Shown here piece after piece: positions 31,019 to 41,109 of a stretch of 64,000 nucleotides of DNA. A program made the translations under genes and the position numbers. How positions within the stretch are numbered: position 1 is the first letter of the stretch; every line of letters begins with the position of its first letter. The stretch comes from Bemisia tabaci. Lineage: Eukaryota; Arthropoda; Insecta; Hemiptera; Aleyrodidae. A model generated the notes under the pieces. That model saw nothing but the letters and a program-made list of their open reading frames with translations, searched no databases and had not been told where the DNA came from. The stretch spans positions 20,212,116 to 20,276,115 of the forward strand of contig NC_092801.1 in the NCBI RefSeq assembly GCF_918797505.1, in the 5' to 3' direction.

Positions 31019-31401
31019 CACCGTGAGTATTTCAGAAGGACTGGATTTGCACCAAATTCAGCGCGAATGTTAATTCAGACTCAGATTGCGCGGCAGATCG
31101 CTAAAAAATGTATAAATCTTAAAGCCGACCGTCTCGAGGCGGGATAAAGTGTCTGCAGAAGCAGATATAGGTACTTTTAGTATGATATCTCTCCAGCTGA
31201 GAAAGTGGTTGGGAAGTTTGCCAGTCTCGCCCAGAAATTTGTTGAACTTTCATATCTTATATGTACTTCAGAGAAATTTAGGGATAAGTTCTTTCACAAT
31301 TTTAGACTGAGACCATTTTGACCATTTTTGTGGTTACTTATAGCCTATCTTGAACAATTTCCTCCTGCAAGATGAAGTCCGGTACAAAATGAACTTCCGT
31401 A
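31019..31401. other. Unassigned low-copy DNA
   Basis: No recognised repeat, gene or RNA. Confidence 0.4.
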
Positions 31402-31403
31402 TT

Positions 31404-31652
31404 TGGACGGAGTTAAACAGAAAGGAACCAAGCCACATCGGGATCGAACCGAGGAAAAGAGGTTTAAAGTTTAGCTCCTGCATAAGACTCAATGTAAAAT
31501 ATAAACTTCGAGTTCAATTTCTGCAAACTTTGCTCCAACAAAAACTTTCAATTTTTGGCGATAGATAGTAGAGCAGTGGTTGAGTTCAAAACCACTCATA
31601 ACTCAATTTTTTCCAAAATGTGGGTTGGTTCCTTTCTGCTTAACTCAGTCCA
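31404..31652. mobile_element. MITE N2, complete, TT duplication
   Basis: 249 bp. Ends TGGACGGAGTTAAACAG and CTGCTTAACTCAGTCCA, arms AAAGGAACCAAGCCACAT and ATGTGGGTTGGTTCCTTT, flanked by TT at 31402-31403 and 31653-31654. The end sequence and 2-bp duplication unite it with N and H. Confidence 0.92.
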
Positions 31653-31792
31653 TTTATGGTGACTTTGGGTTACTTTGAGTTTTTTGGTCAGATGAACCCT
31701 ACGATTTGGGAACTGTAGATTGGTGGTTGACTACAAAGTAACACACGTGGAGCGGTTGTTCGATAGGCTGGCGGAGAGTGAAACTGTCTAAT

Positions 31793-31907
31793 TGGACGTA
31801 TTTCTGTCAAACGGAACTATATGCATTAAGATATGAGCCCTGAGACCCATAAGAATATGCGCATAACAGGGCTCACGTCATAGTCCCGTTTGATAGAAAT
31901 ACGTCCA
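31793..31907. mobile_element. MITE H, complete, AT duplication
   Basis: 115 bp. TGGACGTATTTCTGTC and GATAGAAATACGTCCA, flanked by AT (31791-31792, 31908-31909). The right arm has a short deletion relative to the other copies. Confidence 0.92.
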
Positions 31908-31909
31908 AT

Positions 31910-32254
31910 TACTATATTCTCGTCATAGCATCAATAACATGGAATCTTACGGGAGTTTTTACAATAAATGACTTAGCGTTGATTTGTGTCGCAAACTCAC
32001 TTGAAGAATGGCTTTTCATATCCGGACACTGATGGTCAAACAGTTGGTTCTGAATTTGATATGAGTCCTTACTCAGCAACAGTCCTACGAGAAACTATGA
32101 AAACCGACCATCCACGTTCTAACCTGATTGCTACTCCTGGTTTGTTACAAATTTCATTGTTGGCGCAGCATAGGATCAACCTATCTACAGTTTCTAGACA
32201 GTTGCTTTGGCATTGATGCAATTAAACAGCCTGAACAGAAAGTTGAGAAATGCT
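31910..32254. other. Unassigned low-copy DNA
   Basis: TTGCTACTCCTGGTTTGTTAC and CAGCATAGGATCAACC (32130-32180) recur diverged near 32750-32800, so the K array sits between two copies of one short segment. The frame at 31986-32216 (76 codons) is not recognised. Confidence 0.45.
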
Positions 32255-32620
32255 CTGTTCTGCGGATAAATCGTGCCAATAATCGTGCCAAACATAGTGC
32301 GATCAGCTTGAGACGTGCATTCGCACCTACAAGACTGTAGGAATACTTCACGCATTGCGCCGAACACGCACTGCGGATTAATCGCGCCAATAATCGCACC
32401 AAACTTACTGCGATCAGCGTGAAAATTGTATTAGCGCCTACAAGACTGTAGGAATACTTCACGCATTGCGCCAAACACGTACTGCGGATTAATCGCGCCA
32501 AACTTGGTGCTATTACCTTGAAACGCATTAGCGCCTACAAGACTGTAGAAATACTTCACGCATTGCGCGTAAGCCACGGTGCGCGCCTCAATCGTTGAAT
32601 ATTCGTAATTTCTCGGTGTA
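32255..32620 (+). repeat. Tandem repeat K, plus orientation
   Basis: Core GCGCCTACAAGACTGTAG plus AATACTTCACGCATTGCGC starts near 32323, 32434 and 32531 (spacings 111 and 97). Spacer words GATTAATCGCGCCAA and TGCGATCAGC repeat between cores. The 115-codon minus frame follows the repeat and is not a gene. Confidence 0.9.
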
Positions 32621-32871
32621 AGACCTACCGTCTGTTGTGTTCACAATCTTAGACCAGTGTGCACAGCGAGCCTGCGATCCCAGGATCGTTCAGATTTTTT
32701 TACAGTCCCATGAAAGACCATGGAAACTTACCATCCTCGTCCTAACCTAATTGTTGCTCCTGGTGTGTTACGAAGTTCACTGTTGACGTAGCATAGGATC
32801 ACCCAATGTATAGTTTCAAGATCGTTGGATGAACCAAAATGATTTGGTTGATCGAACAAATTTTTTGTTAA

Positions 32872-33296
32872 GGTGATTCGATGGACGCTACATTTTGTGT
32901 CGAATGACATGCGATATATCGCATCGATTAGTCCATTTTTTCAGCTACTTGCCACTATTCTCGAATTTTGAGATCGCGGTTCTTCTGTCAGGAGACTAAA
33001 GAATTCATGTACCAAATTTGACGAAGAAATCCAACGTAATAAGGGCAGAGTTTTTTCCAGAGGAAAAATAACGCGTTTGATACTGATATCGAAACTGCAC
33101 TCGAATGCGATATTTTTTCTCTAAAAAAAACCCTGCCTTCATTACGTTGAATTTCTTCCTCAAAGGTACATGAATTCTTCAGTCTCATTACAATAGAAGT
33201 TCGATCGCTTAAAATTCGAAAAAAAATGACAAGTAGCTGAAATTATGGAACAAATCGATACGATATATCGCACGCCACTCTAACACAAAAATGGCT
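32872..33296. mobile_element. Element G, longer form, right terminus lost
   Basis: GGTGATTCGATGGACGC, ATTTTGTGTCGAATG and CATGCGATATATCGCAT on the left; CGATATATCGCACGCC and ACACAAAAATGG on the right. The final TCGAATCACC is missing. The extra centre contains GCAGAGTTTTTTCC and AAAAAACCCTGC, so it folds with inner arms. Confidence 0.8.
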
Positions 33297-33378
33297 TAAA
33301 ACAGTGTTGCCAACGTCCAAAATCGCCACTGGTCTCGTTGAACTTGACTCCGGGACAGAAATTGCATTTTAAATATTA

Positions 33379-33631
33379 CTGCCGTGCTGAGGAAAAACGC
33401 TGTATGAACCTTCAGACGTTGCCAAATTTTCTTTGATAAGATACGAATTCCCTGGGAAACTTATGAATATTTTCCTTCCAAATTTTCAGGTAACTTTGTT
33501 CGCAATTTGACCTGAAATTCCTGAAAATTTCAAGGGAAAATATTAATAACCTATCACAAAAATAAACATTTTATCGAAGGAAATTTGGCAACGCTCGAAT
33601 GTTCATACGGCGTTCTTCCTTAGCACGGCAG
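33379..33631. mobile_element. Element O, complete, ATTA duplication
   Basis: 253 bp. CTGCCGTGCTGAGGAAAAA and CTTCCTTAGCACGGCAG, with ATTA on both sides (33375-33378, 33632-33635). Inner arms CGTTGCCAAATTTTC and GAAATTTGGCAACG. Confidence 0.95.
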
Positions 33632-33635
33632 ATTA

Positions 33636-33964
33636 CCTCCTACACCATTTTCATCCCACCCACGCATTGAACATGAGCTGCGTGACGAGTCAGAAACGTC
33701 CTCATGTCGTACTGGTAGGCTCATAAATCCCCGGACTTTGGGAACAAATTCGGGGGAGATCAATTTCGGACGGCGCTTGACGTGTTTCCTGAACGTGCAT
33801 TTCCGGCACAACGATCGTAATGACATCCGGCGCGAGTCGATGAACTTGTCCGACAAGAGAAAAACATAACTCGATATTCGCATGAGCTCCGGGAAACAAA
33901 GAATCATACGGAACACAGAGCTCATCTTAAAGTGGAATTAGGTAAGCTCCTACGCCAACGGAGA
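33636..33964. other. Unassigned low-copy DNA
   Basis: A 101-codon minus frame (33620-33925) crosses from the O right arm into this stretch, with no recognised domain. No repeat otherwise. Confidence 0.4.
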
Positions 33965-34080
33965 GACAAACTCTGCCCGTGCTGAGAGAAAAACGCCATA
34001 TGAGCATTGGGATGTTGCTTTTCTGTCGAGAAAATACGAATTCCTCAAAAATTTAGCGAATAGTTTTCGTGGAATTTTCC
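33965..34080. mobile_element. Element O, left-half fragment
   Basis: CTCTGCCCGTGCTGAGAG, AAAACGCCATATGAGCAT, TTGGGATGTTGC and ATACGAATTCCTC are a diverged O left arm. The right arm is missing. Confidence 0.65.
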
Positions 34081-34112
34081 GAAGAATTTTACTTGCAATG
34101 GATTTGCACGTA

Positions 34113-34339
34113 CACTGGAAAAAAAAACACTTTGGATCTAGAGTCCAGACTCTTAAAAACATCGGCAAGAAAAAATACTCTTGATTCAATCAGATTCAAG
34201 CTTAAATCAAGAATCCAGCCTCTTAATTTGAGCGGATTTCCTTTTGATTTAAGCTTAAATCTGATTGAATCAAGAGTATTTTTTCTTGTCAATGTTTTCA
34301 AGAGTCTGGACTCTAGATCCAATATGTTTTTTCCCAGTG
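34113..34339. mobile_element. MITE A, full length, TA duplication
   Basis: 227 bp with CACTGG and CCAGTG ends between TA pairs (34111-34112, 34340-34341). Very symmetrical arms; similar frames (97 and 89 codons) read through on both strands. Clear A reference copy. Confidence 0.94.
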
Positions 34340-34341
34340 TA

Positions 34342-34639
34342 TCTAAAGTTCGATACATTTAATGCGTGTAAGCGGAAACTAATAAATTAGCTACGCACGA
34401 GGATGTCCTTGGTTTTTAAATCGAACAACAGAACTATTGGAGGAGATAATGCGACAATAAGGCGTAATCTACTAAAATGCAAGGTTTTAAATGGGAAATG
34501 CCCATCACGTCATCAGAATCACGTCAATCACGCCAATCCCGCCATTACGTCACGGAGACGTCATATCACGGTAAGGCGGTATTTTTTTTTTATTTACAAC
34601 ATTAGAAAGAACATTATGAGAAATATAGCACACTCTGCT
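34342..34639. other. Unassigned low-copy DNA
   Basis: The stretch at 34500-34570 repeats CATCACGTCA, ATCACGTCAATCACG and TTACGTCACGG-like words (short degenerate ACGTCA cluster). ACGTCA resembles a CRE half-site, but function is unknown. Confidence 0.4.
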
Positions 34640-35445
34640 CATTCAGCAGAGGGAATGAATTTTTTCCGTGAACATTATCCGAAATTTTATCTATTGGATC
34701 TAAAAATTTCAAGAAAAGCACACTCATTATTTTTTTTTTTTTTTTAAACATTTTGTAAAACATTTTTTTAAATCTTTTTCGCGAATATTTACCCTCCATT
34801 TTATCTATTGGATCTAAAAATTTCCAGCAAGCCTACTCATTTTTTTAAAAAATCTCTTTTGTGAATGTTACCCACCATTTTATCTATTGGATCTAAAAAT
34901 TTCAAGAAAAGCACATTCATTATAATTTTTTTTTTTTTGTTTTAAACATTTTGTAAAACATTTTTTTAAATCTTTTTCGCGAATATTTACCCTCCATTTT
35001 GTCTATTGGATCTAAAAATTTCCAGCAAGCCTACTCATTTTTTTAAAAAATCTCTTTTGTGAATGTTACCCACCATTTTATCTATTGGATCTAAAAATTT
35101 CAAGGAAAGCACACTCATTATAATTTTTTTTTTTGTTTTAAACATTTTGTAAAACATTTTTTTAAATCTTTTTCGCGAATATTTACCCTCCATTTTATCT
35201 ATTGGATCTAAAAATTTCCAGCAAGCCTACTCATTTTTTTAAAAAATCTCTTTTGTGAATGTTACCCACCATTTTATCTATTGGATCTAAAAATTTCAAG
35301 AAAAGCACACTCATTATTATTTTTTTTTTTTTTTGTTTTAAACATTTTGTAAAACATTTTTTTAAATCTTTTTCGCGAATATTTACCCTCCATTTTATCT
35401 ATTGGATCTAAAAATGTCAAGAAAAGCATACTCATTATTTCTTTT
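34640..35445 (+). repeat. AT-rich satellite with two-part higher-order unit
   Basis: CTATTGGATCTAAAAAT occurs at 34691, 34805, 34884, 35003, 35082, 35199, 35278 and 35399. Spacings alternate about 114-121 and 79 bp, giving a compound unit near 197 bp. Long sub-unit: AAACATTTTGTAAAAC and TTTTTCGCGAATATTTACC. Short sub-unit: CCAGCAAGCCTACTC and TTTTGTGAATGTTACCC. Poly-T length varies between units. Confidence 0.95.
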
Positions 35446-35840
35446 TTAAAAAAATAGGTAAGTGATCGAAGACAGCTAGGAAACATCGGAATGCACTTAC
35501 GGCGTTCTTCCACAGCACGGTAGAGCCGTCGCAATGCTCCCACGACAAACGACCCTCGACCCGCGAAAACGGGGGATTTTGCCGAAAATTGAGTCATCGC
35601 TCCGTTAATCTCGGCTTTTTATTTTCGTCGCTTGGATCGGGCGGTCATTAACGGGGAGTAAGTGTCTTCTTGTCGCCCGTTGGATGACCCGAGCGGGGGT
35701 TTTAATGGCCGAACCTGTTTTTCACTGCAATTTCATTGGATCGTATTTTATCTTTCATCGCAAAAACAGACGCGTGTAAACAAAACAGGTCTATATCTGC
35801 AAAGAAAGTTTTGGGGAAAAAACGCATATCACGATACAAC
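35446..35840. other. O remnant, then low-copy DNA
   Basis: 35485-35530 resembles an O right arm (CATCGGAATGCACTTACGG, TTCCACAGCACGG). 35610-35710 is CpG-richer unique DNA. No gene recognised. Confidence 0.45.
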
Positions 35841-35844
35841 TGTA

Positions 35845-36094
35845 CTGCCGTGGTAAGGAAAAACATCGTATGAACTTCCACACTTCGCCAAATATCCTTA
35901 GACAAATCACTAATTTTCAGGAAAATTTTTGAATATTTTTTGTTCAATTGCTCGGATAATTTTGTTTGTAATTTGGTTTAGAGTGTCTACGGGAAAATAC
36001 TCGTAATCACAACTTTCCTCAAAAATGAACATTTTATCGGAGGAAATTTGGCAACTCTCGAATGTTCATTCGGCGTTTTTCTTTAGCACGGCAG
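35845..36094. mobile_element. Element O, complete, TGTA duplication
   Basis: 250 bp. CTGCCGTGGTAAGGAAAAA and TTTTTCTTTAGCACGGCAG, flanked by TGTA (35841-35844, 36095-36098). Confidence 0.95.
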
Positions 36095-36098
36095 TGTA

Positions 36099-37103
36099 GA
36101 GCAGAGTTTTTATTCAGGTAGATTCCTGGACACTCTGTATCATACCGCTCCTGAATAGACAGTTGTACACTATTGCAGGTTGTAAGTAGAACATCTTCAG
36201 AATCTACGCAAAAGCGCGTCAAATCGCAGCCTCCGGTTACCAACATTTGAATACGTGGTTTCTCCCTATTAGTTTACTGGAATGCTCCTATCTCAGCTCC
36301 TTTGATTAAAAAATCAAATCGAATACCAAACCGCGAAAATATTTGCATTATTTCCGAAAATAGCTCTCTCCGCACGATCTTTCGAACTGAGCAAATCCGT
36401 CGAGATGCACCTACTCAAGCAGCATCTTAAACAGAGTGTCAAAATAAAGCTGCATTTCAGACGCAAGATGAGATGATTTTGTTTGTTTCTAGCGCAGTGA
36501 ACACCCATCTTCTTAGAAATAGTAGCAGGTTGAAGTTCCGCATTGATGCATTTAGCGCTTAGTTCCATCTCCGAATGTATCGTGGATCTCTTTCTGATTC
36601 GGAACGTTCCCTAAATGTGGACCGATGATTGAAACTTCAACTCAACGGATTGTTTGTCGATTAACGTTCGTCACTGCGCGGGTGGACTTTATCGATCAAA
36701 ATAATTCTATAAAGTTTAATAATCAATATTTTAGATTTGCTTTTCAATTGGCATAATAAAGGAGGTAGCATGGTTTGAACTAGAGGACAATACGAATTTT
36801 TGACGTGTCTAACGTAATTATCGGGCGAATTTATCCTTAGAAAATATATTCAGTTGGCTGTATCTCTTGCGTGTAACAGATCCATTGTATTAATAATTCA
36901 CTCTGGATAATTTGTGTTCATAAGGAAGCTGCTCGTTTGAGCCCTTAAAGCTCCATGACATACGGACATATCGGTAATTTTCAGGTTAGGTGATGGAGCC
37001 CAAAAGAGTAGTCTAACTCAAATTATTCAGAATAATTTATTATTACAATTGTTACGACCCAACGTTTTTAAAGCACGTATTTTACTCAGTTCTTTGATCT
37101 TTA
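36099..37103. other. Unassigned; weak inverted repeat near 36.9-37.04 kb
   Basis: About 1 kb of low-copy DNA. TTTGAGCCCTTAAAGCTCC and GGAGCCCAAAAGAGTAG, with ATTCACTCTGGATAATT and AATTATTCAGAATAATT, form an imperfect fold-back at about 36896-37035. The 84-codon minus frame at 36314-36568 is unrecognised. Confidence 0.45.
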
Positions 37104-37414
37104 CTAGAGTCCCTCTACACTGAGAGGGAAGACAAAGCGAATCTATTTCTGATCGGTTCCCGTATTTTAGGCTTCCACAATGTCACAAACGGTAATAAAG
37201 ATTACACTTTCACCCGATTGCAAAGATTATAAACTGGAATGGACCGGGGAACTGGGGGTACGGCAAGGAACAAACGGAATGAGAGAGGGAACGGATACAG
37301 GAGTTCGGGAATGGGTTGATCAAAGATTACAAAGCGCGTCCGATTCGTGTAATCTTTATTCCCATTTGTGACATCCATAAGCCAAGTTGTCTGAACTCTC
37401 TCTATAAAGGGACT
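37104..37414. mobile_element. Element L, complete
   Basis: About 311 bp. TAGAGTCCCTCTACACTGAG and CTCTCTATAAAGGGACT; arms GTCACAAACGG, TAATAAAGATTACAC and complements. Relative to 56566-56877 the central segment is inverted. Its flanks do not give a clean 8-bp duplication. Confidence 0.88.
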
Positions 37415-37738
37415 TAACTTTTTACTCATTTTTCCGGGAGGAAGCTCATCAATGAACATTCTTGACCGTCTTGGTTCGATATTAGAATTTGAAGATTGGC
37501 AGTAGTATTTTTCGTTTTCAATGATTTTCTGCTCTTTTGGGCCCTTACACCTTCATCTTTCGACATGTCCATACTCTCCCTATTTAGGTGCTCTACTCTA
37601 TCCCAATCTAAAAGTGTGTCAAAATGACAGCGTGTCCGAACTTGAAGACCCAAGATGGAAGCTTTAACTCGAAGGTCAAAGAACAATGCCTTGACCGTTA
37701 TACGCGGGCTTTTCCACCTGGGAGTTTTCAAGTGTAGC
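37415..37738. other. Unassigned low-copy DNA
   Basis: Short block CTTTTGGGCCCTTACACC and CGACATGTCCATACTCTCCC (37531-37582) is shared, diverged, with 26.66-26.79 kb. A 104-codon minus frame has no recognised motif. Confidence 0.4.
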
Positions 37739-37785
37739 ACGGAGGGGGAGGGGGAGGGGGAGGAGGAGGGGGCGGTGGCAGGGGG
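37739..37785 (+). repeat. G-rich simple repeat
   Basis: Repeated GGGGGA units (GGAGGGGGAGGGGGAGG) with many consecutive G runs. Such a tract can form a G-quadruplex on the plus strand. Confidence 0.85.
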
Positions 37786-37885
37786 CTATTAATGTTGCAT
37801 CAATGCGAGCCACCAGGCACGCAGCCTCTGGACCTTGGTGCACTTGTTGGCAGGCAACCAGTCGCGATCGAGATCTCATTTGAAT

Positions 37886-38815
37886 GGAAAGGAACCGTGT
37901 CCATTCTGACATGAGCCCTGAGATCCATTAGAATACATGCATGACAAAGCTCATGTCAAAATACGTATGATTCCTTTTTATTTGAATACGTTCAGTTGGT
38001 GCTCACGACTAACTCATCTTAACGATGCTCAACAGGCCACAAGACAAGGTACGAATTTAAGCATTCTGATAAATTTTTCATAACCAGATTTTCACGGAGA
38101 GCACGATTCTTGCAGCAAAAATTACGAAAACAACTCCTAATTAAGATATTAACATTAAATGAAAATAAAAGGAATCATATCCATTCTGACATGAGCCCTG
38201 GGATCCATTAGAACACATGCATGACAGGGCTCATCAGTTCATGTCAAATCACATATATGGACGTATTTCTGTCAAACGGAACTATGTGCATTAAGACATG
38301 AACCCTGATGAGACCCATAAGAATATATGCATAACAGGGCTCGCGTCATAATGCACAAAATTCCGTTTGACAGAGATCCGTCCATATGTAGTTCCTTTCT
38401 ATTAAAATACGTCCAGTTATTGGTGCTCACGAACTGACTCATCTTATCGATGTTCAATAGGCCACTAGACAAGGTACGAATTTAGGCATTCGAATACATT
38501 TTTTTGAACGAGAATTTCACGTAGGACACATTTCTTGCATCGAACATTACAAAAACAACTCCTAAATAAAAAATTAACATTAAAGGAAAATGAAAAGGAA
38601 CTATATCCATTCTGACATGAGCCCTAAGATTCATTAGAATACATGCATGACAGGGCTAATTTCAAAATACATATAGTTCTTTTATATTCAAATACGTTCA
38701 ATTGGTGCTCTCGACTGACTCAATGACTCTTCTTAACGATTTTCAATAGGCCACAAGACAAGGTACGAATTCAAGCATTCTGATACATTTTTCTTAACCA
38801 GAAATTCACGTACAA
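37886..38815 (+). repeat. Tandem array of about 280-297-bp units, H-like and J-like parts
   Basis: The marker CCATTCTGACATGAGCCC occurs at 37901, 38181 and 38607. Each unit has an H-like hairpin (GGAACC or GGAATCATATCCATTC, then CATGACA and GTTC-rich arm) followed by CAAGACAAGGTACGAATT and AAAACAACTCCTAA. The second unit is longer only because MITE H is inserted at 38258. Confidence 0.9.
38258..38384. mobile_element. MITE H, complete, TA duplication, nested in array
   Basis: 127 bp. TGGACGTATTTCTGTC and GACAGAGATCCGTCCA, flanked by TA (38256-38257, 38385-38386). The first and third array units show the site without it. Confidence 0.93.
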
Positions 38816-39005
38816 CGAGAAAAAAGGATGCTGACATAACATTTTGGATGTAAAAAAAGTGTGCGACAACTCACAAAACCCTGAGTTAACCGCCACAGCA
38901 GTTAGTTTTACATCTTGGCATGGTTATAACAACTGCTGAGGCGGTTAACTCAGCGGTTTGTGAGTTGTCGCACATTTTTTTAAAGTTAGCATCCACTTTT
39001 TCTCG
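38816..39005. mobile_element. Fold-back element CGAGAAAAAAGGATGC in repeat J
   Basis: 190 bp. CGAGAAAAAAGGATGCT and AGCATCCACTTTTTCTCG; inner arms GTGCGACAACTCACAAA and TTTGTGAGTTGTCGCAC, then GAGTTAACCGCC and GGCGGTTAACTC. The array and the J copy at 45.07 kb show the site unbroken (CACGATTC after the CACGTA-like word). Confidence 0.88.
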
Positions 39006-39500
39006 CGGTAGGGCACGAATCTTGCATCGAGAATCACAAAAACAACTCATAAAAAAAAAATTTAACTTTAATTTTACATTTTTTACGGGAAATTTGAATT
39101 GACTGGTCAAAAGGAACGCAATTCTCTACGTGAGCCAAATCGCGCATTACAACGGTTTCGACAGGCTTCTCAATCAAGCATTGTTCCTTTCCCACCCTTT
39201 TTCGTGCAAGGTGTAAATAGTTTGCTATAGCTGAAACAGAGCGTCAAGATTGAGGCTGCCATTTTTTTGTACCGCAGAGACTGCCACGGCAACGTTTAGT
39301 GTGTGATTTGGCTCACGTAGTCTATTGTGTTTTCATGAGCGGGAGGTTCGAAATCATGCGTCAAGAAACATTAAATACTCGTATCTTCTTTACGAGTTAA
39401 TTTCAGTAAGTTTCATCGGGCGAATTATGTTCCAACTTAAATTTTGAAAACAAAAAACGTATTCGAATACTTAAATTTGTACCTTCTTAAATGGTCTATT
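39006..39500 (+). repeat. Dispersed repeat J, copy 1
   Basis: GCACGAATCTTGCATCG, CTACGTGAGCCAAATCGC, ACAACGGTTTCGACAGGC, GCGTCAAGATTGAGG and CATGAGCGGGAGGTT recur in order at 45006-45546. No coding frame survives in either copy, and no terminal repeats are clear. Confidence 0.85.
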
Positions 39501-39509
39501 CAATCTAAA

Positions 39510-39600
39510 AATGCAAGCATGGAAAACTTTCCTACTTTTCTCAGAAAAAATATTTTATCGGGAGGAACGAGGCAATGTTTGAACGCTCCTACTGCGTCTT
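39510..39600. mobile_element. Element O, right-arm remnant
   Basis: ATATTTTATCGGGAGGAAC, GAGGCAATGTTTGAACGCTC and CTACTGCGTCTTAACAC are a heavily diverged O right arm. Confidence 0.5.
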
Positions 39601-39639
39601 AACACAAAATGGGCTATAAGCTTCATTATTCGACGGCGC

Positions 39640-39845
39640 GATTATTCTAACGCGAGTTCGAATAATCGCGCAAAACAGTGCGTCTAGTATGAAAAGCTGT
39701 TAGCGCCTACAAGACGGGGTGAATACTTCACGCATTGCGCTGAATACAGTGCAGTCGACGAGGCGCGGCGTGGAACGTATAAGCGCCTACAAGACTGGGT
39801 GAATACTTCACGCATTGCGCGCATAGCACGGTGCGCGCAATTAAT
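39640..39845 (+). repeat. Tandem repeat K, two units
   Basis: GCGCCTACAAGACGGGGTG and GCGCCTACAAGACTGGGTG, each followed by AATACTTCACGCATTGCGC, lie about 80 bp apart. Preceding words CGAATAATCGCGCAAAACAG echo the spacer of the 14.6-kb array. Confidence 0.88.
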
Positions 39846-40867
39846 CGGATTTCTTTCATCATTCAGCGGATTCTTTGACACACACTATAATTTTTAATTT
39901 CAAAGGCGTTTGTGATGTTTACCTAGAGGTACTCGACTCCCTACTGTCACAGAAGAAAACAGTGATATTGACAGTCTTATATCAATAATCAGTGACGAAG
40001 CGTAAATCATCGGCTGCCGCGATATTGCCCACTTTAATATTCAAAATAATCGACCATAAAGGTATAACCTGATAATTGATCCTTATCCATAGGTTTAAAT
40101 GGCAGTTGAATCGATCCACCGAAAAGAGCGACGCCCCACTGGAGTGCAATTCGACGGCGTAAGTCCGCAATCACACATCTCGTATGCGGTGTCTGCAAAT
40201 CTCCGTCTATAGGATTTTTTTTTTTTAAAAAAAAAAGAACAAATCGACATCATTCCTTGAAGTTTTTGCAGAATTTTCTTCGCACAGCGAAAAAAAATCA
40301 CGGCAGTTTTAAAGAATTGCCGTTGGGTAGTTTTCAGTTTAAAAAATAAAGTATGACCGGCAGTCTGCAACGTCACAAACTGAGTTATGTGATTGCCGAC
40401 TCACACCATCGAATTAACTTAGAGGGACAACAACCTTTCGTACATTCCGGATCACTGACCCCGCATGTCTGTAACACCCGTTTTAGTGGCCGACAACATC
40501 AATTTCCGATTGAAGCTCGGGTCTTAAATGCCAATAAAAATTGGGCATAATGTCAGGTTTGTTGGGTTTACACGATGAAAAATCGAGAACATGATCTGAC
40601 GACGAGTTAACGACGGGAACGTCGCGGGCATTGTTGTAAAACCTGCGGCTATTTGCAATGGATTGTTACGTTAATGGATCACAAGACAGAAAGAGAAATT
40701 GAGCACCATATTAATCTTGGTGCTTGAGACAGCTCTGTTGCACACGAGGGTTATGGTTACGTATTATATGAATCAATTATACAAACGTAAAATCGCAAGG
40801 AAAGCACAAAACACTCGTGACGAGTCAGGATGTTTATATTTACATATTCCTGGCGTTGACCATGGTG
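39846..40867. other. Mostly unassigned; F fragment and imperfect fold-back
   Basis: 40073-40150 carries an F arm (CCATAGGTTTAAATGGC and GACGCCCCACTGGAG). 40155-40400 is an imperfect fold-back with arms TAAGTCCGCAATCACAC and GTGATTGCCGACTCAC, GTGTCTGCAAATC and CAGTCTGCAACGTC. 40410-40860 is unassigned. Confidence 0.5.
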
Positions 40868-41083
40868 CACTGGTAAAAAAAACCTCTTGGACCAATGCCG
40901 CGGTGCATTGATTTAAGAGTGCAGTTTCTTGTCGCCGGATTTAAAAGAATCTTGAACTCTTGTTTCAAGCGGATTTTGCATTGATTCAATTCAAAATCCG
41001 CTTGAAACAAGAGTCCAGACTCTTAAATCCGGCGACAAGAAACTGCACTCTTGAACCAAGAGGTTTTTTTTTTTTTACCACTG
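40868..41083. mobile_element. Fold-back element related to MITE A by its ends
   Basis: 216 bp. CACTGGTAAAAAAAACCTC and GAGGTTTTTTTTTTTTACC; inner arms TTAAGAGTGCAGTTTCTTG, TCGCCGGATTTAA and TCTTGTTTCAAGCGGATTTT with complements. The interior differs from A though the theme (CTTG, AAGAGTCCAGACTC) recurs. Confidence 0.88.
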
Positions 41084-41109
41084 TCCTTACTGTCCATTTG
41101 CGCGTGAAA

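Noticed and set aside
32255..32620. K repeats as a possible CRISPR-like array or tRNA cluster
   Set aside because: Repeats are long and diverged, spacers are themselves repeated, no cas-like gene exists, and the core cannot fold as a tRNA cloverleaf. The DNA is evidently eukaryotic.
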